DNA of 6,932 nucleotides, from the NCBI GenBank assembly GCA_029861795.1, contig JAOTYS010000250.1:1-6932 (forward strand), read 5' to 3'. Positions within the stretch are counted from its first letter, which is position 1; each line of letters starts with the position of its first letter. The position numbers and the translations under genes are program-made. A model generated the notes under the pieces. The model was not told the DNA's origin, ran no database searches, and worked only from the letters and a program-made list of their open reading frames with translations. Shown here in pieces: positions 1-6,578 of this stretch. Source of the DNA: Gammaproteobacteria bacterium. GTDB lineage: Bacteria; Pseudomonadota; Gammaproteobacteria; Arenicellales; JAOTYS01.

Positions 1-1935
1 GTTCGACTGCACGCTGCAGTCACCGCAGCCTTCACATACCAGTTCGTTGATGAAGACCCGTTTGGCGGGATCCTCTAATAAACCGCGTTTACGTCTGCGA
101 CGTTTCTCGGCGGCGCAGGTCTGATCATAGATTATTACTGATACGCCTTGGTAATTCCGCAACTCGCGTTGTATACGATCTAGCCTGTCGCGATGGGCGA
201 CGCTGGTGCCGTCGGCCAATGCCGCACTATTCTCGTACTTTTCCGGCTCGTCGGTGACCACAATGATGCGGCGCACACCCTCGCCATATAACTGGTGCGT
301 GATCTGAGGAACAGTCAGGCTCCCATCAACGGGTTGACCCCCGGTCATGGCTACGGCGTCGTTGTACAAAATTTTATAAGTCATGCTTACATTCGCTGCG
401 ATCGCAGCCCGGATTGCCAGCACGCCGGAGTGAAAGTAGGTGCCATCACCTAAGTTTGCGAACACATGCTGTGTTTCGGTGAACGGTGCCTGACCGATCC
501 AGGGTGTCCCTTCGCCACCCATCTGGGTAAAGGTCTCGGTGTTGCGGTTCATCCACGTGGCCATGTAGTGACAGCCGATCCCCGCAAGCGCACGGCTACC
601 CTCTGGCACCCGTGTCGATGTGTTGTGTGGACAACCCGAGCAGAAATAGGGTTTGCGCTCAATACCCAAACTACGATTGGCCAACGCCTGCTCCTTGGCA
701 TTGAGAAACGCTAGTCGATCGCGAATCCGTTCGCTGGTGTAAAACCGAGTGATCCGTGCGGCGATGACTCGTGCGATCCGTGCTGGAGTTAGTTCATCTG
801 TAGAGGGTAGGATCCAGTTTTGTTCTTCATCGAACTTGCCGATCACACGCGGCCGGCTATCAGCTTCCCAGTTGTATAGTTGTTCTTTGAGCTGATTCTC
901 GATCAGCGCACGTTTTTCCTCAACGACCAATACTTCTTCCAGTCCATGTGCGAACTCGCGCACACTTTCTCGCTCCAGCGGCCACGGCATACCAACTTTG
1001 AGCACCCGCAGGCCAATCTCCGCAGCATGAGGATCGTCTATGCCTAAGTCCTCCAATGCTTGACGAACATCCAGATAAGACTTGCCGGTGGTGACAATCC
1101 CAAAGCGAGGATTAGGGCTATCGATTACCACACGATTAAGATTATTAGCCCGTGCAAAGGCCAGCGCAGCATAGAGTTTGTGTTTTTGCAGCCGTAGCTC
1201 TTGTTCCATGGGCGCATCGGGCCAGCGGATATGTACCCCATCAGGCGGCGGTTCAAAATCGAGTGGTGCTACTACTTTCACGCGTTCAGGATCGGCATAC
1301 ACTGAAGCAGAGGAATCCACGATCTCGGCAATGGTTTTAAAGCCGACCCAGCAACCGCTATAACGGGACATTTCCCAACCCAGGATTCCTAAATCTAGGA
1401 TCTCCTGAACGCTCGACGGGTGGAGCACCGGAATTTGGGCGTCCACGAAGGCATATTCGCTTTGGTGGGGTAGGGTGGAAGACTTACAAGTATGATCATC
1501 ACCTGCTATGGCAAGTACCCCACCATGGGGCGATGTGCCGGCGGCGTTGGCGTGCTTGAACGCGTCTCCGGAGCGGTCCACACCCGGACCCTTGCCGTAC
1601 CACAGCGCAAACACGCCATCATAATTGGCACCCTCAAATAGATTGACTTGCTGGCTACCCCATACCGCGGTGGCGGCCAAATCTTCGTTGAGACCGGGAT
1701 TGAAATGGATATGGCCGTTATTCAGAAACCGGCTCGCCTGCCATAGCGCTTTATCATATCCACCCAGTGGGGAGCCACGATAGCCCGAGATAAAACAAGC
1801 GGTGTTGAGACCCGCTTGTTGATCACGGCGACGTTGCATCAGGGGCAGGCGCACCAATGCTTGGATACCGGTCAGGTATATGCGCCCATGCTCCAGCTCG
1901 TACTTGTCGTCAAGTGTAACCGCTGCAAGTGCCAT
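1..1935 (-). CDS. Indolepyruvate (2-oxoacid):ferredoxin oxidoreductase, N-terminal part, runs off left edge
   Basis: This enzyme oxidatively decarboxylates aryl- or other 2-oxoacids with CoA, giving acyl-CoA, CO2 and reduced ferredoxin in the cytoplasm. I translated the minus strand from 1935 to 1: 645 codons, no stop. It opens MALAAVTLDDKYELEHGRIY and continues with YLTGIQALVRLPLMQ and FISGYRGSPLGGYD, typical of the pyrimidine-binding half of the family; E84 lies where POR-type enzymes carry a TPP-activating glutamate (inference). A CSGCPHN motif (C432, C435) and GIGCH (C455) follow. The TPP/Mg-binding signature is GDGTYFHSG from G496, then YND at 524-526 and AVAMTGGQ. The fragment ends in CEGCGDC (C634, C637, C640), the start of the iron-sulfur segment. 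Fused proteobacterial members are about 1150-1200 residues, so the gamma-like C-terminal part is outside the window. ATG 1935 is the only in-frame ATG near the N-terminus and fits the family; no good Shine-Dalgarno is visible. The exact 2-oxoacid substrate is not provable here. Confidence 0.93.
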   Translation of the reverse strand, partial: MALAAVTLDDKYELEHGRIYLTGIQALVRLPLMQRRRDQQAGLNTACFISGYRGSPLGGYDKALWQASRFLNNGHIHFNPGLNEDLAATAVWGSQQVNLFEGANYDGVFALWYGKGPGVDRSGDAFKHANAAGTSPHGGVLAIAGDDHTCKSSTLPHQSEYAFVDAQIPVLHPSSVQEILDLGILGWEMSRYSGCWVGFKTIAEIVDSSASVYADPERVKVVAPLDFEPPPDGVHIRWPDAPMEQELRLQKHKLYAALAFARANNLNRVVIDSPNPRFGIVTTGKSYLDVRQALEDLGIDDPHAAEIGLRVLKVGMPWPLERESVREFAHGLEEVLVVEEKRALIENQLKEQLYNWEADSRPRVIGKFDEEQNWILPSTDELTPARIARVIAARITRFYTSERIRDRLAFLNAKEQALANRSLGIERKPYFCSGCPHNTSTRVPEGSRALAGIGCHYMATWMNRNTETFTQMGGEGTPWIGQAPFTETQHVFANLGDGTYFHSGVLAIRAAIAANVSMTYKILYNDAVAMTGGQPVDGSLTVPQITHQLYGEGVRRIIVVTDEPEKYENSAALADGTSVAHRDRLDRIQRELRNYQGVSVIIYDQTCAAEKRRRRKRGLLEDPAKRVFINELVCEGCGDCSVQSN

Positions 1936-2033
1936 GATCTTTTGTCGAGTCTTGTAATCGTTGTTGGTCGAAGTTGGTGATAGCGACTGTGTACACGCTA
2001 CAGCGTCCGATGGGTATCCTGAAGAGCTGAGGG

Positions 2034-2162
2034 TCACCGATGCGTCGTTGTCATTCGCTGGGAGGTTAATCCTAACACTCGCGACGATCGGCGGTCGGTC
2101 TGCCACACGAGTAACCGCACGACAGGATTGTTGAGCTGCACAAAAGTGTATCCACGATTCAT
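2034..2162 (-). CDS. Possible 42-codon leader ORF upstream of the oxidoreductase gene
   Basis: An ATG at 2162 opens a 42-codon frame ending in TGA at 2036-2034, about 100 nt before the oxidoreductase start and downstream of its predicted promoter. The product starts MNRGYTFVQLNNPVVRLLVW and then becomes Arg/Thr-rich. GGGAAG abuts the ATG, too close for an ideal ribosome site. It holds scattered Tyr, Phe and Trp codons but no run, so an attenuator role is only a guess. An ORF of this length can occur by chance; I do not recognise the sequence. Confidence 0.2.
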   Translation of the reverse strand: MNRGYTFVQLNNPVVRLLVWQTDRRSSRVLGLTSQRMTTTHR

Positions 2163-2191
2163 CTTCCCAAAAACAGGATCGCTGCTCACCG

Positions 2192-2213
2192 CCTAGACCT
2201 CTAATTCTAGGTC
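2192..2213. repeat. Overlapping short inverted repeats, possible operator
   Basis: CCTAGA at 2192-2197 and TCTAGG at 2206-2211 form a perfect 6-bp inverted repeat with an 8-nt spacer. GACCT at 2196-2200 and AGGTC at 2209-2213 form a second, overlapping one. The site lies about 50 bp downstream of the predicted oxidoreductase promoter and upstream of ppk. It could bind a dimeric regulator or fold in the leader RNA; the sequence does not identify which. Confidence 0.3.
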
Positions 2214-2244
2214 ATTACGGTCGCTTGGGTGCGAGAGTGCCCTT

Positions 2245-2274
2245 TTGGGGCAATCGCGAGGGTAACTATATAAT
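2245..2274 (+). promoter_or_regulatory. ppk: Weak candidate promoter for ppk with consensus -10
   Basis: A perfect TATAAT lies at 2269-2274 on the plus strand. The only upstream partner is a poor TTGGGG at 2245-2250 with an 18-bp spacer. Transcription would begin near 2281, leaving a leader of about 115 nt before ppk. Its -10 overlaps the minus-strand promoter's -10, so the two would compete for RNA polymerase. The poor -35 suggests activator dependence, or that the match is fortuitous. Confidence 0.3.
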
Positions 2275-2293
2275 TCACACCTTTCACCGTCAA
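2265..2293 (-). promoter_or_regulatory. Sigma70-like promoter facing the oxidoreductase gene
   Basis: Read on the minus strand, TTGACG (2293-2288, five of six consensus bases) is followed after exactly 17 bp by TATAGT (2270-2265, five of six). Transcription would start near 2258 and give a leader of roughly 320 nt before the ATG at 1935. This is the best promoter-like match I found in the window. It overlaps a plus-strand TATAAT at 2269-2274. Confidence 0.5.
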
Positions 2294-2395
2294 TTTGCTG
2301 CGCCACCCGCATGTGTTCCATTATTTGGAGTTGTGAGTAGTCATGTGACGCCGATATGTACGTATGTTTAGCTGAATTCGACTACGCTAAGTAAT

Positions 2396-3046
2396 ATGGC
2401 TCGGACTACTATGGATTCAACGCACGCTGATACAGGGACGGGAACCCACGCCGGCAATACAATTGCGTTTCCAATTAATCTCAAGCGGCCTGATCTATAC
2501 GTCAATCGCGAGCTCAGTCAGCTTGCATTCAACCGTCGGGTTCTGGAGTTGGCTACAGACGAGGCCATCCCGCTGCTGGAGCGGTTTCGTTTTTTGTGCA
2601 TCTCCAGTGCTAATCTAGACGAGTTTTTCGAGATTCGCGTCGCCGGTTTGAATCAGCAAGTCGCCTACGGCTCTGTTCAGACTGGACCCGACAACCTCGG
2701 GCCGGCCGATGTGCTAAAGCGTATTAGTGACTCCGCGCATGCGTTGGTTGACGAACAGTATCGTGTTTTGAACCAAATTTCGATTCCAGCGCTTGAGGCA
2801 GAGGACATTCGCTTTCTACGGCGAACAGAATGGAAGCCTAAGCTTGTCGCATGGGTAGAGGAATACTTTAACGATGAAGTACGCCCAGTATTGAGTCCTA
2901 TTGGGCTCGATCCAGCCCACCCTTTCCCAAGGGTGATTAACAAAAATTTGATTTTTATTGTGTCGCTTGAAGGCAAAGATGCATTCGGACGACGTAGCGG
3001 ATTGGCCGTAGTACAAGCACCCTCGTGCACTGCCGAGGCTAATTAG
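2396..3046 (+). CDS. ppk: Polyphosphate kinase PPK1, N-terminal part of a frame-disrupted ppk
   Basis: This is the first 209 or so codons of polyphosphate kinase 1, which reversibly polymerises the gamma-phosphate of ATP into inorganic polyphosphate. After a non-conserved 30-residue lead comes the N-terminal PPK domain: YVNRELS (35-41), a leucine-rich helix, and SSANLDEFFEIRV, in which N73 matches the ATP-binding Asn of the E. coli NNLDEF motif. The head domain follows with PIGLDPAHPFPRVINKNL and LEGKDAFGRRSGLAVVQAP. After QAP the frame gives seven family-unlike residues and stops at TAG 3044-3046, whereas the family expects roughly QAPRxLPRLI, which is present one frame over from 3024. ATG 2396 is used because an in-frame TAG lies at 2369-2371; ATG 2411 is the alternative. 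Neither has a clear Shine-Dalgarno. A 12-codon ORF (2356-2394) ends one base before the ATG. Confidence 0.93.
   Translation: MARTTMDSTHADTGTGTHAGNTIAFPINLKRPDLYVNRELSQLAFNRRVLELATDEAIPLLERFRFLCISSANLDEFFEIRVAGLNQQVAYGSVQTGPDNLGPADVLKRISDSAHALVDEQYRVLNQISIPALEAEDIRFLRRTEWKPKLVAWVEEYFNDEVRPVLSPIGLDPAHPFPRVINKNLIFIVSLEGKDAFGRRSGLAVVQAPSCTAEAN
3012..3043 (+). other. ppk: Frameshift site inside ppk (+1 shift at CCC-T)
   Basis: The upstream frame reads GTA-CAA-GCA-CCC-TCG and stops at TAG 3044. The downstream frame has a TAG at 3009-3011, so the change of frame must fall within these 32 bases. Family similarity (QAP then RALPRLI) places it at CCC-T, 3020-3023: either one C of the CCC run is extra, or the ribosome skips one base. 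Both give the same protein. CCC-N is a known +1 slip-prone quadruplet for proline tRNA. A 5-bp stem CCTCG (3021-3025) / CGAGG (3034-3038) with an 8-nt loop begins on the slip codon itself, which is not the usual geometry for a stimulatory element. Error or natural mutation is simpler than programmed recoding. Confidence 0.85.
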
Positions 3047-4535
3047 CCCACCGGCGGAGTGCGGCACGACGTCTCACGAGTTTGTATTTCTATCATCCGT
3101 TATTCATGCTCATGTGGGCGGACTCTTTCCTGGGATGAAGGTAACGGGCTGTTATCAGTTCCGGGTAACGCGAAACAGCGATTTATTCGTCGACAACGAA
3201 GAAGTAGATAATCTTTTGAGAGCACTTGAGGGAGAGTTGCCTTCCCGGCGGTTTAGAGACGCGGTGCGCTTGGAAGTCGCTGACAACTGTCCATCGGCTA
3301 TCTCGGATTTTCTGTTACGACACTTCAAGCTAGCCGCGGATGCGCTATATCAGGTCAACGGCCCGGTCAATTTGAGCCGTCTGTTAGCGCTTCCAGAAAT
3401 GGTGGACCGGCCCGAGCTCAAGTATCCCGGATTCACGCCGGATCTACCCAAGCGTTTTGTGAAAAACAGAAACATTTTCGAGGCAATACGCCGAGGCAAT
3501 GTAGTGCTGTTACATCCGTTTCAGTCGTTCGCACCGGTGATCGACTTTGTTCGGCAGGCTGCTGCGGACCCCAACGTGTTGTCGATCAAGCAAACGCTTT
3601 ACCGAACGGGTGACGACTCGGCCATCGCTGAAGTATTGCGTGACGCCGCGCGTTCCGGCAAGGAAGTCACGGTAGTGATCGAGCTACGTGCACGTTTTGA
3701 TGAGGCCGCCAACATTGAGTTGGCGAATGATCTGGAAGAAGCCGGCGCCCATGTGGTGTACGGTGTCGTAGGTTATAAGACCCATGCCAAGATGATACTT
3801 GTAGTGCGACGTGAAGGTAAAAAGTTAAGACGTTATGTGCATCTTGGAACCGGCAATTACCACGCGCGCACGGCACGTTTGTATACCGACTATGGCTTAC
3901 TGAGCTGTGACAAGGCTATCGGCGAGGATGTGGACAAGCTATTTCATCAGCTCACTGGCTTGGGTCGAGCGGGCAAGCTGAAAAAGTTGCTGCAATCGCC
4001 GTTTACCTTGCATAAAGGGATGCTGCAGCATATCAAACGAGAAACTGATTGCGCTCAGCACGGAAAGGAGGCGCGCATCATTGCCAAAATGAATGCAGTA
4101 GTGGATCCGCAAATCATTCAATCCCTCTATGAGGCCTCTCAAGCGGGCGTGAAGATAGATCTTATCGTGCGTGGTGTCTGTTGCCTAAGCCCTGGCGTTC
4201 CGGGGGTGTCAGAGAACATCCATGTGCGTTCAGTCATTGGGAGATTCCTGGAGCATACACGGGTATTCTATTTCCTTAACGATGGTGATCCGATCGTGTT
4301 TTGTTCCAGCGCGGATTGGATGCAGCGCAACTTCTTCTGGCGGGTGGAGGCTTGTTTTCCCATCAAGGACAAACGCCTCAAGGAAGATGTCATTAAGTAT
4401 GGGCTGATGAGTTATCTCTCGGATAACACCCACTCATGGATCATGCAGCCGGATGGAAGCTATAAGCGCTCAAAGCCCGGCACTCATAAACCGCGGTCTG
4501 CCCAGTCGATGCTATTGCGGCACTATTGTGAGTGA
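3024..4535 (+). CDS. ppk: Polyphosphate kinase PPK1, middle and C-terminal catalytic part of a frame-disrupted ppk
   Basis: This frame continues PPK1 from RALPRLI at 3024, through FVFLSSVIHAHVGGLFPGMK and GCYQFRVTRNSDL, into the two phospholipase D-like catalytic domains. Numbered on the joined 712-residue protein, Arg403 (QTLYR) and Arg433 (RARFDE) match E. coli R375 and R405. His463 (KTHAK) matches the autophosphorylated H435, His482 (HLGTGN) matches H454, and His620 (LEHTRV) matches H592. The spacings (30, 30, 19 and 138 residues) equal those I recall for E. coli. SSADWMQRN and a normal C-terminus follow, so nothing beyond the single frame break is damaged. The longest frame with its own start uses GTG 3114, but that Val lies inside a conserved segment with no ribosome site before it, so separate initiation is unlikely. 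The gene ends 28 bp from the convergent ppx stop. Confidence 0.94.
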   Translation, partial: RALPRLISPPAECGTTSHEFVFLSSVIHAHVGGLFPGMKVTGCYQFRVTRNSDLFVDNEEVDNLLRALEGELPSRRFRDAVRLEVADNCPSAISDFLLRHFKLAADALYQVNGPVNLSRLLALPEMVDRPELKYPGFTPDLPKRFVKNRNIFEAIRRGNVVLLHPFQSFAPVIDFVRQAAADPNVLSIKQTLYRTGDDSAIAEVLRDAARSGKEVTVVIELRARFDEAANIELANDLEEAGAHVVYGVVGYKTHAKMILVVRREGKKLRRYVHLGTGNYHARTARLYTDYGLLSCDKAIGEDVDKLFHQLTGLGRAGKLKKLLQSPFTLHKGMLQHIKRETDCAQHGKEARIIAKMNAVVDPQIIQSLYEASQAGVKIDLIVRGVCCLSPGVPGVSENIHVRSVIGRFLEHTRVFYFLNDGDPIVFCSSADWMQRNFFWRVEACFPIKDKRLKEDVIKYGLMSYLSDNTHSWIMQPDGSYKRSKPGTHKPRSAQSMLLRHYCE

Positions 4536-4563
4536 CATTTCGCAGCAGTTACCACCTGTCTAG

Positions 4564-6060
4564 TCATCTGTAGGTCAGTTCAAAAGTCCCTATCTTGAGG
4601 TATGTCCGCTCTTGCGCTAGGTCTACCTCCGTTAAGGGATGCGCTTGTAACCACTTTGGTGGGAACTGGATATGCAACGAAGAATCTCTGGGCCTCAGTG
4701 AAAAATCCGGAAGCGCTGCAGTCGCTCTGCTGCGGTGTAGCAGCACTGCGAGGCGCAAAATGACTGACAGGTACCGGATTTTCTCCATCACATCTCCAGG
4801 CGGGTCTGCGTAGGCCGAAGTGGCGAATTTGCGACGATGGTCGCGGATCAGTGCGGCCAATTGCACTTGGTCTTGGCGAGAAAACCCTGGCATGTCAAGA
4901 TGCTTTATGAGATAAGCGCCATGCTTTTGGTATTGACTGTGTGCGATGGCAAGCCCGATTTCGTGGAGTCGGCAAGCCCAATCGATCATTTTGCCGTCCG
5001 CTGCCGAAGTCAAACTCCACTTCTCTGAAGCCTGTTCGAGGCAGTATTTGGCAGTAGTGTCCACACGTTGGGCCTGACCCTTATCCACACCATAGCGCGT
5101 CATGAGCTCGGCAACAGTAGCATCGCGCACATCGTGTTCGTGGATTCGACCAAGAAGATCATGCAATAGACCTTCGCGCAGTGCACCCGTGGACACGCTC
5201 ATTCTATCAATCTCAAAGCTTTGGAAGATCGCCATGAGGATGGCGAATCCTCCTGGGAACACTGAACCACGCTCTCGCGATACACCCAAGGAATCAAGTG
5301 TGTCGACGTTACCAGCGGCAACAAGGGCGCGACGCAAGCGATCTAATCCATCCCGCGTAATGGTGCCATCACTCCACTTTTGACGACGCAGCACCTCGGC
5401 GATTGCCAGAATAGTACCGGAAGATCCCACCGCTGTGTCCCAACCGATCTGTCTGTAAGTGGTCTCAATGATTTCCAGCTCTTGACGCGCAACCAGAATG
5501 GCCTTCTTCATGCCCTGCTTGGTGATGTTACCTTCCTTGAACAATGTTTTGCTGAGCCCTACGCAGCCTATATACAGACTCTCAGTGTATTGCGGCTGGA
5601 ACCCCTGCCCGATGATCAACTCCGTGCTGCCACCGCCGATGTCGATCACCAAACGTTGTTTCTTGTCGTCAAAGATATTGTGAGAAACACCTAGATAAAT
5701 TAGGCGGGCTTCTTCACGCCCCGCGACTACTTCGATTGGGTGACCCAATGCACGTTGCGCTTGCGTCAAGAATTTTTGGCCGTTGCGGGCTTGACGAAGA
5801 GTATTGGTACCAACAGCGCGCACGCTGCCTTGTGGTAGCTCTCTCACCCGTTGGCCAAAACGTCCCAGGCATTCGAGCGCACGGCCCATGGCTTTATCAG
5901 AGAGATGGCGTTGTTTGTTGAGGCCCCCTGCCAGCCGCACCATTTCTTTGAGCCGGTCGATGACTTGAATGCGCTCGCCGCTGACTTCAGCGACGATCAT
6001 GTGAAAGCTATTAGATCCCAGATCGACCGCGGCAATGGATTGTTTGGGATCCGCCGTCAT
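4564..6060 (-). CDS. ppx: Exopolyphosphatase (Ppx/GppA family)
   Basis: Exopolyphosphatase removes terminal phosphates from long-chain polyphosphate; some family members also hydrolyse pppGpp. The 498-residue product is near the E. coli Ppx length (513). The ASKHA-fold nucleotide/phosphate motifs are in order: AAVDLGSNSFH (10-20), GREEARLIYLGV (114-125, with the catalytic Glu region), VIDIGGGSTELI (138-149) and VGSSGTILA (211-219). STGALREGLL (290-299) precedes the C-terminal HD-like helical domain, with WACRLHEIGLAIAHS (361-375) and GAYLIKH (381-387). That extra domain marks the long Ppx type rather than a short GppA-like form, though GppA activity cannot be excluded. The start ATG overlaps the sixA stop as ATGA, which indicates translational coupling; GAGGTG lies only 1 nt before the ATG, too near to be an ideal ribosome site. 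It converges on ppk with no visible terminator between them. Confidence 0.96.
   Translation of the reverse strand: MTADPKQSIAAVDLGSNSFHMIVAEVSGERIQVIDRLKEMVRLAGGLNKQRHLSDKAMGRALECLGRFGQRVRELPQGSVRAVGTNTLRQARNGQKFLTQAQRALGHPIEVVAGREEARLIYLGVSHNIFDDKKQRLVIDIGGGSTELIIGQGFQPQYTESLYIGCVGLSKTLFKEGNITKQGMKKAILVARQELEIIETTYRQIGWDTAVGSSGTILAIAEVLRRQKWSDGTITRDGLDRLRRALVAAGNVDTLDSLGVSRERGSVFPGGFAILMAIFQSFEIDRMSVSTGALREGLLHDLLGRIHEHDVRDATVAELMTRYGVDKGQAQRVDTTAKYCLEQASEKWSLTSAADGKMIDWACRLHEIGLAIAHSQYQKHGAYLIKHLDMPGFSRQDQVQLAALIRDHRRKFATSAYADPPGDVMEKIRYLSVILRLAVLLHRSRATAALPDFSLRPRDSSLHIQFPPKWLQAHPLTEVDLAQERTYLKIGTFELTYR
6057..6060 (-). other. ATGA stop/start overlap coupling sixA to ppx
   Basis: On the minus strand the ppx ATG (6060-6058) and the sixA TGA (6059-6057) share ATGA. 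Overlaps of this kind usually mean one transcript and translational coupling, so PPX production should follow SixA translation. This fits the poorly spaced ribosome site of ppx. Confidence 0.9.
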
Positions 6061-6578
6061 TCACCTCGAAGGTCACGGGGGCGGGTGATCAACAAGTTGC
6101 GCCCAGAGCCTGGATAGAGCTGGGCCCAATCTTCGGGCATCTCGAATTGTGCCAGGGCGGCGGTGGGTAACAGCTTGTTATCTGTACTGTCTTCAAGCTG
6201 TGGCCCGGCCAGATAACGCACCAAAGCCTCTAGACCGGGGTTATGGCCGATCAGCATCACCGTGCTCTCTTCTGTCGGGCACTGAGCCAACACTTGAAAC
6301 AAGCTGTTGAGATCGGCTTCATAGACCGAGGGCTCCCAGAACACCGTCGAACCATCAACTTGCAGCTCTTTGCACAGCCTTAAGGTAGTCTGTCTTGCGC
6401 GTGTCGCTGGGGAGCTCACTATCCAGTCGGGCCGGATGCCTTGCGCAGTCATCCAGCGGCACATGCTCTTAACCGCTTTTTTCCCGCGGGTGTTGAGAGG
6501 GCGGTCGAAGTCCGATTTGGCGTCCGAATGCCAGTCAGATTTCCCGTGACGCAGCAGTAGCAAATGACGAGAGCTCAT
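6057..6578 (-). CDS. sixA: Phosphohistidine phosphatase SixA (histidine phosphatase superfamily)
   Basis: SixA removes phosphate from phosphohistidine; E. coli SixA acts on histidine-phosphorylated signalling/PTS-type proteins. The 173-residue product starts MSSRHLLLLRHGKSD: the RHG motif at 10-12 carries the nucleophile His11. The rest of the histidine-phosphatase pocket is present: DRPLNTRG (25-32), SSPATRARQT (55-64) and IGHNPGLEALVRYL (from 110) with the second catalytic His112. It is slightly longer than E. coli SixA (about 160 residues) and shows no signal peptide. AAAGGTG at 6595-6589, 10 nt before the ATG, is an acceptable though slightly distant ribosome site. Its stop overlaps the ppx start, so sixA is the first gene of a sixA-ppx operon. 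The true substrate here is unknown; histidine-phosphorylated PPK1 encoded next door is a speculative candidate. Confidence 0.92.
   Translation of the reverse strand: MSSRHLLLLRHGKSDWHSDAKSDFDRPLNTRGKKAVKSMCRWMTAQGIRPDWIVSSPATRARQTTLRLCKELQVDGSTVFWEPSVYEADLNSLFQVLAQCPTEESTVMLIGHNPGLEALVRYLAGPQLEDSTDNKLLPTAALAQFEMPEDWAQLYPGSGRNLLITRPRDLRGE

Larger units (their letters stand above)
1936..2395. other. Divergent intergenic region between oxidoreductase gene and ppk
   Basis: This 460-bp stretch separates two divergent genes. No convincing conserved protein lies in it. It holds a good minus-strand promoter (2265-2293), an overlapping TATAAT facing ppk, a small hairpin TGCCC-ttttg-GGGCA at 2238-2252, overlapping dyads at 2192-2213, a TAGCG/CGCTA dyad with a nested GTGTACAC palindrome at 1981-2000, and short ORFs on both strands (minus 2162-2034; plus 2311-2340 and 2356-2394). 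I see no tRNA, recognisable riboswitch or canonical terminator. Confidence 0.6.

Noticed and set aside
466..714. 82-codon plus-strand frame opposite the oxidoreductase gene
   Set aside because: It lies antisense within a clearly conserved coding region, and its translation resembles no family I know; a shadow frame. The same applies to the plus frames at 1152-1340 and 1178-1363.
2274..2295. TTCAC repeats upstream of ppk as a possible PhoB box
   Set aside because: The two TTCAC copies are 9 bp apart, and the stretch does not match the 11-bp-spaced CTGTCA repeats of a Pho box.
2396..3046. Separate small protein encoded by the 216-codon frame
   Set aside because: The first 209 or so residues are a clear PPK1 N-terminal region, and only the last seven after QAP depart from the family, as expected after a frame break.
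3114..4535. Independent C-terminal PPK protein initiated at GTG 3114
   Set aside because: The GTG is a Val codon inside a conserved PPK1 segment, no ribosome site precedes it, and conserved coding sequence extends upstream in the same frame to 3024.
4536..4600. ACCT/AGGT pairing around the ppx stop as a bidirectional terminator
   Set aside because: Only four base pairs with a long loop and no U-tract on either strand; too weak to call.
5102..5694. Plus-strand frames of 93 and 104 codons opposite ppx
   Set aside because: Both are antisense to conserved ppx coding sequence, have Ser/Arg-rich unrecognisable translations, and are best explained as shadows.
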